From Limnomonas spitsbergensis (Eukaryota > Chlorophyta > Chlorophyceae > Chlamydomonadales), in contig JAYJMM010000116.1 in the NCBI GenBank assembly GCA_037349105.1, positions 2,232,001-2,296,000 of the forward strand: a stretch of 64,000 bases of DNA. The letters are read 5' to 3'. The notes under the pieces were generated by a model. That model ran no database searches. It was not told where the DNA came from and saw nothing but the letters and a program-made list of their open reading frames with translations. Below, one piece after another: positions 11,345 to 22,900 of the stretch (positions within the stretch are counted from its first letter, which is position 1; each line of letters starts with the position of its first letter). The position numbers were made by a program, and so were the translations under genes.

Positions 11345-11877
11345 TCATTTCGACGCGGACAGGGGCAGAGCAGTGGCCAACGCAGCCTCCTGCTGTGTAG
11401 GCATCTCAAAGGCATCGTCCCCCAGCAGTTCGGTGTCCACGTCAGGGAAGCAAAAAAATGTGGGTGCAAACCTCCATCCGCACGAGCAAAAAATGACACA
11501 AATTTGAAGCTCACACAAAGCTTGGAGGTTGAGCATCATATGGCACAGCTCCCGCAGGTCGTTCGCCACCCGCAGGCATCCCAGCTCCGGGTAACAGCGC
11601 CTCCGCTGCATCCCTTGCCTCATCGGAACGTGTGACAGGAGGAGGAGGAGCTTCTGCGCTCATAGGGATGTGATCGGAAGGCTGGCCGTCTACAGGTGGT
11701 CGCGAGGCAGCGGGAAACGTCGGGTCCGTCTGCGCCTTCGCTGCAGTCGCATCTTGGCTGGTGGCCCCGGAGCTGGCCCGGACAAAGGAGTCTCTCACTT
11801 TACTCCCAAACCAGCTGAGGGCCGTGTTTGCCGTAGTGCTGCGGGTTCCCAACAGCAGCAGCAGGTGTAGAGGGTGA
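11345..11877 (-). CDS. Possible small gene, exon structure unresolved
   Basis: After a plausible acceptor (CCCGCAG near 11850) the minus strand encodes TALSWFGSKVRDSFVRA and a Pro/Ala/Ser-rich linker. From about 11620 a different frame reads ELGCLRVANDLRELCHMM and runs to a stop at 11345, ending ALATALPLSASK. The two parts look like pieces of one protein: an amphipathic segment, then a leucine-rich helix. They are in different frames without an obvious intron, so either a frameshift or an exon I did not identify separates them. Function not recognised. Confidence 0.3.
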
Positions 11878-12162
11878 GAATGAGCTCGGCAGGAAGAGTG
11901 GAAGGTGATATTGACCAGGGACACACACATGCACACCCGGGCTGTTTTTCTGTGTTTGCGTCTCAGGTTTCCTAGGGTTGGGCGGCCGGCCTCGAACTTA
12001 GTTAAGTCCAAGCAGAAGAAAATATATTGAGCTATTGGGGAAGAAATATATTGGGGGGAAATGACATTTAGGCTGACAGACAAAAGTTGTCCTGGTGTTG
12101 CTGCTTCAGTTCAGGCGGGCAAAGTCAGCAGACCCAACACCACAGCCCTAGGAACCTGACTC

Positions 12163-13661
12163 CTACATTTTCTCATTGATAGTGGTCATGGCATTTGCGA
12201 CCTTCTCGCTCTCCATCGCTTGGTTCGTCCTGGTCTTCATGTTGACAAATGCCTGGCCAGCTGCAGTCAGAAGGTGCGTCTTCTGGTCAAATGCCTCCAC
12301 CTGCGTTACGCAAAGCAAGGACCCAAGGTCAGCCCACAAAGTGTAATGAAGGTCAAGCCCACACAAAGCGCGTCAGAACAGCAAATATGCACCGGTTGAA
12401 ATCACAGGCAGGACGGATTTAAAAGCAAGCCCCTACGTCCCTGCACTTTCTGCCGGACACACTGTCACACACGAGCAAAAAGCAACATTTCACTGAGTGC
12501 GTCTCATGAGCAGATGCCCATATCCACGAGATCTCATCGGAAATGACGCTTGCGGCACTTCCTCGCGACCAAAGCAGCTTGCATACAAATGCATGGCCAC
12601 AGACTCTCTCACCTGCTTCCACATGTTGTCTCTGGCAGAACGAGAACCGGCGGTGACCTGGTACAGGGTACAGCCATGGGTACAGGGTACAGTCATGGGT
12701 ACAGGGTACAGCCATGGGTACAGGGTACAGTCATGGGTACAGGGTACAGTCATGGGCACACTTGCTTAACTTCGGCATCAGTCCGGGCATAAGTTTCGGA
12801 GTGCGGCTGGAGTACCACACAACGTGCAGTCAACGCTCTTATCATAGGCAGTTGACCAAGCCCTAGCATTGGAATTTGCGAAGAATGCGGCTGCCTGGAA
12901 GGGCAACCCTTCAGTCTTCGGTGCTTTCAGTTCCAGAGGCCCGGTTTGGCTGCAAATGTCCCGCTTATATGCCGCATTGTTTGGACGGACATAGAACCAA
13001 GCTGCTTGGCAGCAGCCTGGGTAGGCGGAGGGTGGCAAGAAAGCAACGCACAGTAGCTGTCTTTTGCGCCCTGGCTGGCGCTCAATTACTGGGGGGAGCT
13101 GTCTGGTAAGCTGCCTGCCTCGACATTGCCTGCAGACATAGCTTACCTTATCTGCCGTACGCTGATGGGCAAGATCGAGTGACAGGCCAAAGGAGAATTC
13201 TTCCTGCAAGCATGCAGTAATACATTCAGGACAGTCCATTGATGGGGTGGTCAGCCCACTGGATCCAACAAGGACTTGAGCCCTAAACTGGCTGAGCTGT
13301 TGAATGCTCCAAGAGACTGACCTGGACTTCATGGCAGGTGCTGACTAGGCCTGGCTCATACTCGGCTAGGGTTCCATCAAGCCAGCTCTGAAGGGCTTCT
13401 TTACTTGATGCGTCCCACACCGAAATGTTGGAGCCACCGCTGGGCATCATGGCGCGACATTTCAGATCTGCCGGAAGGGTTTCCCTCTGAACGAAATCCT
13501 GGAACGTAGGTTGCAAACGATTGAGAACCGCTGGCAGCAAGCATGAAGTCAACAGCTTTCTCAAAATAAAAAAACGAGCTGACTCTCACCATGAGCACGA
13601 TCATTGACAGAGGAACTGTCGCATTCTCAACCTCAATCTTGTGAATTGCAAAGAACAACAT
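12163..13661 (-). CDS. Multi-exon minus-strand gene, unknown function
   Basis: Exons read from splice signals and phase: 13661-13590 (MLFFAIHKIEVENATVPLS..., starts at ATG), 13498-13322 (DFVQRETLPADLK and SGGSNISVWDASSKEALQSW), 13203-13147 (EEFSFGLSLDLAHQR), one beginning at 13016, a 19-bp micro-exon 12631-12613 (DNMWKQ), and 12300-12163 (VEAFDQKTHLLTAAGQAF... ending INEKM). The first three junctions keep frame exactly. The exon from 13016 either ends at a stop at 12927, giving a short protein, or splices out at a weak GT near 12990 to reach the micro-exon in frame. I do not recognise the family. The sequence is compact, lacks repeats and has a conserved-looking WDASSKEALQSWL motif. It is divergent from the large coiled-coil gene 310 bp away. 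Confidence 0.55.
12660..12758. repeat. 19-bp tandem repeat GTACAGGGTACAGYCATGG
   Basis: Five to six copies lie inside an intron of the minus-strand gene, just upstream (in its sense) of the micro-exon at 12631-12613. The copies are nearly identical, alternating C and T at one site. Confidence 0.85.
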
Positions 13662-13799
13662 CTTAAAGAAAATATACAAATGAGGGACTGGAAGAGAAGG
13701 TGCGGGGGGGCGCGGGCAGAGGCGCGGGCCCGGGAGCTTAGCTTACGGTTCTGGAGCTGCCGTACAAGATAACTGCAAGCTGCACCCTCGGCTGGATAG

Positions 13800-13869
13800 A
13801 CCGGTGTACGGCATTTAAAATCCCGTATTTCTCAAGCCACGCTCAGGCGTTTTCTTTCTTTCTTTCTAG
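13800..13869 (+). mobile_element. LINE A 3'-terminal fragment in a shared promoter region
   Basis: Matches 8668-8736 (GTGTACGGC.TTT, CTCAAGCCACGCTCAGGCG, TTTTCTTTCTTTCTTTC) with a few substitutions. It sits between the two divergent start codons at 13661 (minus) and 13972 (plus). Confidence 0.75.
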
Positions 13870-13971
13870 ACAGGAGCGATCCTTAGGGTAATAGTATGAG
13901 ACCAAGAATATTTCAGCGTCTAAACACTTAATAAAATCGTGTTGAATGGTCTAAGGGGTCACGATCACGGT

Positions 13972-16900
13972 ATGTCTGGCAAAGGCAGGGCCAGCTCCGC
14001 ATTGCCAGGTGGTGGCGATTCCAGCGGAACGACAGCTCGCAACCGCCCCACAAGCCAGCCAAATAATGCAACAAATTTGCCGTGTGGGACAGGAGGCGTA
14101 TTCGGCTCCTCGTTCACGCTCGCATCTTACAAGACTTACACTGCAGCTCCAGGGCCGGCGAGCCCCACCAGTGGTACTCCGGCATACGGAAGCAAGCCTA
14201 AGTCTCCATACCTAGCCAAGCCTATGTTTCTGTCCCAGGCCAGCTCCCACACCCAGCCGGAGCCTCATGGGGGAGCCTTGTCACCTTCCAGGCAGCAGCT
14301 ACAGCAGCATCAGCAGGCACGTTACCGGCCAGTCACAGCTCCGGAATTTGCAAGGGGCATGCCCGTGGAACCCACAAGGCAAGGCACGCTGGTCGTCACT
14401 TCTGTTCCCATGCACTGCGCATGCATGTTCGCCATATATTTAGAGCGCTTCAGTTAAACTCAAGCTACATCACATGTGGCCCGTGGGCGCCTTATGCTGC
14501 ATGCCACACTGCTTATGCCACCGCCTGTAGGCCGGTCAAGACTCAGCTTAAGGGTGGCTGTGGCCCTATCGGCCAAAGGTGGCTTTCCAGCCGCCTTCAG
14601 ATGGTCTATTGCGCAATGCTCCTGAAAAACTGGATTTACGGTACACAGTACCTGACGCACACTAAACTGTACAGAGGCCCCAATCCACAGTTGTCAAATC
14701 ACGGGGTTCTCCAAAGCATTCCCAGGTCTTGCTGATACCCCATGGCATGCACCTCCCACTACCTAGCACACAATATGCACTACCGTAACGCATGGCTTTG
14801 GTATACTGCTGGTGCAGCCACAGCACTGGGTGTAGCCTACCCAGTGTCACCTACGTCGGCACAGCCACATGCCACTCCCAGGGAATCAGCTTCCCCCCTC
14901 CTTGTCCGTAGGCCGCCGCCGCCGCAGAAGGTGTCCGGTGTGGAGCTCCTGAGGGTGGACATCAGGCGCTTGCATGAGGCCGCGCAGGCCGCGTCCCAAG
15001 GCCAGGCTGTGCCTGAGTTGGCTCAAGCCCAAGCAGCGACTGCGGTGGCATCACGGTCGGGAGCATCCGGGTGAGCCCCTGCCCTTGCCCCTGCCCCTGC
15101 CCCTGCCTCAACCCCTACCCTGCCCCTGCTGCCCCTGACCCTGCCCCTGCCCTACAATGCAATGCTTACCGAACCCTGTTGAGCAGCGCTGAGTCATCAT
15201 GCTGGATGACCCGAGCCTGTTAAGCAGTGCTGAGTGATCGTGCTGGCACCACGGCCCCCAGACGGATATGTACTGCGCACGGCTCCTCGGGGTCCATTGC
15301 CTCTGACAAGGCTGTTCATCCTCGCATACCTCGCCCCCAGGCTCGCCATCCTGCACATCCTCAGATGCTCCCGAGCCATGTCGCATGCACTGTTGCACAC
15401 CTAATCCCGCACTTGCCCCTGTGATGGGGTCGGGAAGTCGCAAAGCCCCCGTGTTGGTTGAAGTGCACACCGGTCACCTCCGGACTTTCTTGGGTCAGCT
15501 TCTGGGCAGGTACCAGTGGGCCAAGGGGGGCCAAACCTTGGCAGGCCTACGACCGGCTACACAAAAAGCTAGGCTTGCTGCAGCAGGCCACCCCGGCCGC
15601 AGACCCCCTTTGGCCGCAGAAAGGAAACAAACTACGCCCCGCGGGGGCGTGTGAAGGTTGTAGGCAGAGCTGTAGCTGCGTGGTAGCTTGGCTTTTCAAA
15701 CAGGCAGCGCTCCAGGCATTGGATATTTCTCGGAACCGGCGCGAGCATTTCCCCAGGGGCCTGCTGCTGCCTTGCGGGACTTCGCTTTCTTCCCGTCACT
15801 TACCCTGGCGACTTGGTGTTAGGCAACCTTTGCCTTGACGGCCCCTGGCAAGGCTGCTGTGAGCATATCTACACATGCAAGCTTAGGCCTGAACCCAAAA
15901 CCCTTGAACCTGAAGCCTGACTCCTCGACCCTTAAACCTGAACCCTGATCCCCTCTGCTCTCCCTGTCCCCATGCAGGGCATCCCAGCTGAAGATCTCCC
16001 GCTCCGACAGCGGTCCCAGAGCTGAGCAGGCTACCTCCGCACCCATTGGCGGCGGCGGCGGCGGCGCAGGAGCTGCTACTGCCACATCGGCAGCTGTGGC
16101 GGCGGCCGCTTGTACCGCAGATAATGCGTCTTTGGAGGCTGAGCTGGCGGCCACCGGTTCCGATCGGTCGGCCCTGATGGAGACCCTCATGTCCAAGGCA
16201 GTACAGCTTCTCACATTAAGTACCGCGAGGCTTCGGAACGGCTCCGAGACCACAGCGTGCGGGGGGGGCGCTGAGGGGTCGGAGGGCAGGTCTACCATTC
16301 CGCTCGGCTACTCCCTCAGCGCCGCGCCGCCGCGCAGCCCCTTCAGTTCCCAGTTGGGGGGCAGCAGCAACAGCGCCGCCTCGCAGCGGAATCCGTCTAC
16401 CTCGGGCAGCTGCCCAGCAGCTTCTGCCTCTCAGCAGGGCCTGCCCCGGGCCGGGCATGAGGCGCTGGCCTCGGTGCTGCTGGACTCTGTGGCGTTGCTG
16501 GGGGAGCTGCAGCAGCGGACAAATGGTCACACCGCGGTGCTGAAGGAGGCCGAGGGGAGGGCGGATGAGATGAAGAGCAAGTGCGTGCACGGGGAGCAGG
16601 TTACTGGAACCGTTATCCCTACACCCTGAACACTGAACCCTAAAGCAAGCTCGTGCGCGGGGAGCAGGTTAGCCCTTAGCCTTTAACCTTGAACCCTTCA
16701 GCAAGTGCGTAGGGGAGCGGGTTCACCCTTAAACCCTTAAACCTTAACCCTAACCCTCAACTCGTAACCCTTAAATCAAATGCTTGCGTGGGGAGCAAGT
16801 TAACCCTTAAACCTGATTCCAGAACCCTAACAGCGCATGCCTGCATAGGGAGCGGATAACCCTTAACCCTAAACCCTGAACCCCAGAGGCAAATGCGTGT

Positions 16901-19900
16901 GTGCCTGTGTGGGGAGCGGGTTAACCCTGAACCCTAAAAGCAATTTTGCGTGCACGGAGCGGGGAAACCCCAAACCCCCACCCTGAACTCTACAATCGAG
17001 TGTGTGCACGGCTGAGAGGGCAAAGCCTGAACCCTAAGAGAAAGGGCACGCGCGGGAGGGTGCGACAACAGGACAGCGGGGGAAGGACTATGTGTGTGTG
17101 AGGAGTGGGCTACCGGGGCATAGGTGACCGACATGGATGGACAGGGGCGTTGTATAGGGCACTGTCCATGTGGACAGGAGCCCGCATGGGCCGTAGAAGG
17201 GCCCCCGCATAAGCGTTGCTTTTAGCGCACCGTTTTGCTGTTTGAAACAACCTCCTTCACCTCCATGTGCCCTGGTGGGGGAGGGGCCCCCCTGGGGGGC
17301 CCAGGAGGGAGTTCCCCTACGGGAGCCCTAAGCATGATGAGTGTGATGGGGTCAGGGTTAATGGTTCAGGGGGGGATCCTGGGCCCATGATGAATTGATG
17401 TGTGTTTGTCCTCTGCGGGTGGGTCAACCCGGCGCTGCACACCTGTGCTCCATCCCTAGGTATGAGCACTCGTTGCAGGACATCACGATGCTCCGCAACA
17501 TCCTCGGCGACTTGCAGTCCGGAAGCAGCATTCGGCAGGAGAGCGCCAGGGCCAGCAGCGCCAGGGCAGCAGCAGGTATGAAGAGTGCTGCTGCAGCTGC
17601 AGTAGGTAGGAGAGGGGGGATTTGTATCAAAGGAGCTGCTGCATGACCTGTATGAAGGGAAGTGGGGGCTGAATTCGGATGAAGGGAAATGGGGGGTGAA
17701 TTCGGATGAAGGGAAATGGGGGGTGAATTCGGATGAAGGGAAATGGGGGGTGAATTCGGATGAAGGGAAATGGGGGTGAATTCGGATGAAGGGAAATGGG
17801 GGCTGAATTCGGATGAAGGGAAGTGGAGGGTGAATTCGGATGAAGGGAAATGGGGGGTGAATTCGGATGAAGGGAAATGGGGGGTGAATTCGGATGAAGG
17901 GAAATGGGGGGTGAATTCGGATGAAGGGAAATGGGGGGGATTTGGATGAAAGGAGGATGGGTGAGGGGCGGGGTGGATGATGGGCTGGGGTAAGGGGCTT
18001 GGTTCCTGAGTGAGGTGTTGAGGCTGGCTGCAAAGGTCTTGTTTTCTCTGATGGCCTGGCTGGTAGAGTATGTGGAGTGATGGGGATGTCCTCTCTGGAT
18101 CCTGGCAAGCTGACATACTCCTCGTGCCCCTGCCACAGCCTATGGTCCCTCCTCCTTCCTCCCTCCCTTCTCCCTCCAGTGCCTCCCTTCTCCCTCCAGT
18201 GCCTCCCTTTGATTCCTCCTTTCCTATTGTCAGGCATTGTCATCTTCTGCCCGCAATGCTCAATCCTTGCCATCTGCTGCCTTTTGCTGTTGCAGCCTGC
18301 CGTGCTGAAGCACGTCCCCCTTTCATGCATATGCTTGATGGCTCCCTAGCCTTGCCGCAAACCTCTTTCGAATCAGTGCCCCCCCCCACCTCTTGTCCCC
18401 ATCTCCTTTCACCGGTCACAGAGCCGGATTCCGCTCTCCTGCGGCAGCTGCAGGCCTTGACCCGCGAGCTGGCGGAGGCGAGGAGCAAGGTGGAAGCTGC
18501 CAGCAGGAGGTCCCGTGTAGACCATTCGGCAGCGGGTGTCGAGGTGACGGCCCTGGCGGCAGAACTGGAAGTGTGCAGGAAGGCTTTGAAGCTCAGCCAG
18601 GGGAGGGAGCAGCAGGTGGGCTGAGGGTTTAGGGTTTTGAAGCTCAGCCATGAGAGGGAGCAGCAAGTGGGCTGAGGGTTCATGGTTTTTATCCGAGTCA
18701 GGGGAGGGAGCAGCAGGTGGGTTCAGGATTATGAGCCAAGCCAGGGGAGAGAGCAGCAGGTGGGCTGAGGGTTAAGGGTTTTGACGCTCAGCCAGGGGAG
18801 AGAGCAGCAGATGGGCTGAGGGTTCAGGTTTTTTATCCGAGCCAGGGAAGGGAGCAGCATGTGGGGTGAGGGTTCAGGGTTTTGAGCCGAGTCAGGGGAG
18901 GGAGCAGCATGTGGGCTGAGGGTTCAGGGTTTTATCCGAGCCAGGGGAGGGAGCAGCATGTGGGGTGAGGGTTCAGGGTTTTGAAGCTCAGCCAGGTGAG
19001 GGAGCAGCAAGTGGGCTGAGGGTTCAGGGTTTTGAGCCGAGCCAGGGGAGGGAGCAGCATGTGGGCTGAGGGTTCAGGGTTTTGAAGCTCAGCCAGGGGA
19101 GGGAGCAGCAAGTGGGCTGAGGGTTCAGGGTTTTGAGCAAAGCCAGGGGGGGAGCAGCATGTGGGGTGAGGTTTAAGGCATTGAGCCGAGCCAGGGAAGG
19201 GAGCAGCAGGTGGGGTGAGGTTTAAGGCATTGAGCCGAGCCAGGGAAGGGAGCAGCAGGTGGGGTGAGGTTTAAGGCATTGAGCCGAGCCAGGGAAGGGA
19301 GCAGCAAGTGGGGTGAGGGTTCAGGGTTTTGAGCCGAGCCAGGGGAGGGAGCAGCATGTGGGCTGAGGTTTAAGGCATTGAGCCGAGCCAGGGAAGGGAG
19401 CAGCAGGTGGGGTGAGGTTTAAGGCATTGAGCCGAGCCAGGGAAGGGAGCAGCAGGTGGGGTGAGGTTTAAGGCATTGAGCCGAGCCAGGGAAGGGAGCA
19501 GCAGGTGGGGTGAGGTTTAAGGCATTGAGCCGAGCCAGGGAAGGGAGCAGCATGTGGGGTGAGGTTTAAGGCATTGAGCCGAGCCAGGGGAGGGAGCAGC
19601 ATGTGGGCTGAGGGTTCAGGGTTTTGAGCCGAGCCAGGGGAGGGAGCAGCATGTGGCTGAGGGTTAAGGGTTTTGAAGCTCAGCCAGGGAGGGAGCAGCA
19701 AGTGGGCTGAGGGTTCAGGGTTTTTATCCGAGCCAGGGAAGGGAGCAGCATGTGGGCTGAGGGTTCAGGGTTTTGAGCCGAGTCAGGGGAGGGAGCAGCA
19801 TGTGGGCTGAGGGTTCAGGGTTTTATCCGAGCCAGGGGAGGGAGCAGCATGTGGGGTGAGGGTTCAGGGTTTTGAGCCGAGTCAGGGGAGGGAGCAGCAT

Positions 19901-22900
19901 GTGGGGTGGGGGTTCAGGGTTTTGAAGCTCAGCCAGGTGAGGGAGCAGCAAGTGGGCTGAGGGTTCAGGGTTTTGAGCCGAGCCAGGGGAGGGAGCAGCA
20001 TGTGGGCTGAGGGTTCAGGGTTTTGAAGCTCAGCCAGGTGAGGGAGCAGCAAGTGGGCTGAGGGTTCAGGGTTTTGAGCAAAGCTAGGGGGGAGCAGCAT
20101 GTGGGGTGAGGGTTCAGGGTTTTATCCGAGCCAGGAAAGGAAGCAGCAGGTGGGGTGAGGGTTCAGGGTTTAGAAGCTCAGCCAGGGGAGGGAGCAGCAA
20201 GTGGGCTGAGGGTTCAGGGTTTTATCCGAGCCAGGAAAGGAAGCAGCAGGTGGGGTGAGGGTTCAGGGTTTAGAAGCTCAGCCAGGGGAGGGAGCAGCAA
20301 GTGGGCTGAGGGTTCAGGGTTTTTATCCAAGCCAGGGGAGGGAGCAGCATGTGGGCTGAGGGTTCAGGGTTTTAGCCGAGCCAGGGAAGGAAGCAGCAGG
20401 TGGGGTGAGGCTTAAGGCATTGAGCCGAGCCAGGGGAGGGAGCAGCAGGTGGGGTGAGGGTTCAGGGTTTTGAGCCGAGCCATGGGAGGGGGCAGCAGTT
20501 GTGCTGAGGGTTTAGGGTTTTGAGCCGAGCCAGGGGAGGGAGGAGCAAGTGGGCTGAGGGTTCAGGGTTTTTATCCGAGCGAGGGAAGGGAGCAGCATGT
20601 GGGCTGAGGGTTCAGGGTTTTGAGCCGAGCCAGGGGAGGGAGCAACATGTGGCTGAGGGTTAAGGGTTTTGAAGCTCAGCCAGGGAGGGAGCAGCAAGTG
20701 GGCTGAGGGTTCAGGGTTTTTATCCGAGCCAGGGAAGGGAGCAGCAGGTGGGGTGAGGTTTCAGGGTTTTGAGCCAAGTCAGGGGAGGGAGCAGCAGGTG
20801 GGCTGAGGGTTCAGGGTTTTATCCGAGCTAGGGGAGGGAGCAGCATGTGGGGTGAGGGTTCAGGGTTTTGAGCCAAGTCAGGGGAGGGAGCAGCATGTGG
20901 GGTGAGGGTTCAGGGTTTTGAGCCAAGTCAGGGGAGGGAGCAGCAGGTGGGCTGAGGGTTCAGGGTTTTATCCGAGCCAGGGAAGGGAGCAGCAGGTGGG
21001 CTGAGGTTTAAGGCATTGAGCCGAGCATGTGGAAGGAGCAGCAGGTGGGGTGAGGGTTCAGGGTTTTGAGCCGAGCCAGGGGAGGGGGCAGCAGGTGGGC
21101 TGAGAGTTTAGGGTTTTGAGCCGAGCCAGGGGAGGGAGGAGGAGGTGGGCTAAGGGTTGAGGGTTTTGAGCCGAGCCAGGGGAGGGAGCAGCAGGTGGGC
21201 TGAGGGTTCGAGATTTTTATCCAAGCCAGGGAAGGGAGCAGCAGGTGGGATGAGGGTTCAGGGTTTTAAGCCGAGCCATTGGAGGGGGCAGCAGGTGGGG
21301 GGGGGGGGGGGGGTTAAGGCATTGAGCCGAACCAGTGGAGGGAGCAGCAGGTGGGTTGGGGGTTAAGGGTTTTGAGCAGAGCCAGGGGAGGGAGCAGCAG
21401 GTGGGCTGAAGGTTTAGGGTTTTGAACCGAGTTAGGGGAGGAAGCAGCAGGTGGGCTGAGGGTTTAGGGTTTTGAAGCTCAGCCAGGGGAAGGAGCAGCA
21501 GGTGGGCTGAGGGTTAAGGGTTTTGATGCTCAGCCATTGGAGGGGGCAGCATGTGGCTTGAGGGTTCAAGGTTTTTATCCGAGCCAGGGGAGGGAGCAGC
21601 AGGTTGGTTGTGGGTTCAGGGTTATGAGCCGAGCCAGGGGAGGGAGCAGCAGGTGGGGTGGGGGTTTAGGGTTTTGAGCCGAGCTAGGGGAGGGAGCAGC
21701 AGGTGGGCTGAGGGCTTTGAGCCGAGCCAGGGAAGGGAGCAGCAGATGGGTTCAGGGTGATCCAAGGGTAGGAGTAGCAGATGGGCTGTGGGTTTAGGGT
21801 TGCAAGGTGATCACAGACTCACAGAGTGGGAGGAGCATTGTTTAAGGTTTAAGGTTAGAAGGTAATATAAGGCAGGAGGAGCAGATGGTTTTAGGGTTGA
21901 TGGTTGAGGGTTGGAACGTGATCCTAGGGTGAGAGGAGCAGATGGGTTGAGAGTGTTTCTGTACGAGGCGAGCGGTAGCCATGGGCGACCATTACCGTAG
22001 GGCGAGACGGCGTGTCAAAAGTGAGTCAGATCCGTAATTTCAGGGTTGCCGCTCGCTGAAATAGGTAGTCTCGCCGAAGGCTGTGCTGCATTCACACTAT
22101 TTCACACCGCAGTCTCCTAGACAAGCGAGTATAGATTTTGAAATCAGAGGCACTGGAGGAACAGATGGGCTGAGGGTTTTGAGCCGAGCCAGGGGAGGGA
22201 GCAGCAGGTGGGGGCTGGCTTGGAGATCTGGGAAAGGTGAGGAGGTGTAGCACCGTGAGCTGGGCGTGCCAGCAGGTGAAAGCCGCACCCTTTAATAGGT
22301 ATTTATCAGGTGCACTGGTATGTGCCGCTTTGCCCGTGGGTTTGGGTTGCTTAGACGTGCCTTACTGCCTTTCATGAGCTGGCCCTGTGCTGACAAGCAG
22401 GTCGGGGGGAGGGGGGGGCATGTGCTGATGGGGGGGGGTTAAAGGGAGGGGTTCAGCAGGTAGTTGGTGGAGAGGTTGTGCAGGTGGATGGGTTTTGGGG
22501 GACAGGCTGTGCTAGCAGGCGGGTGCGGGGAAACGTTAAGCTTATTTAAAGGTCTGCTGACCGGCTCTCCGTCTTGCGTACAGTTTTTTTTACTCAGCTA
22601 CATTCCAGCCTCTGGCAGGAGGCCCCATTTGTAGCCAGCCATGCTGCTTTGGCCGCCAGCCGTCGGCTGGTCCAGTTTAGGTGGTCCCATGAAGGCCCTT
22701 GGCGGCCGCGGGGCAACCTGTGGAAGGTTTAACTTGAGCAAAAAAAAATCAGCGCGGTGCATTTTCACCGTAATTCAGAAACCATGCAAAAAAGGAGCGT
22801 AGCTGGGGTGGCATCCTTGGCAGTGCTGTGCTTTTGCGCCATTATTCAGAAACCAAGGGTGTAATTACGGTCTCTTACTGGCAAAAGTAACTGAATCAAC

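Noticed and set aside
17317..18330. 337-codon minus-strand Pro/Phe/Ile-rich frame
   Set aside because: Product of a 27-bp repeat (period divisible by three) in an intron of a well-supported plus-strand gene.
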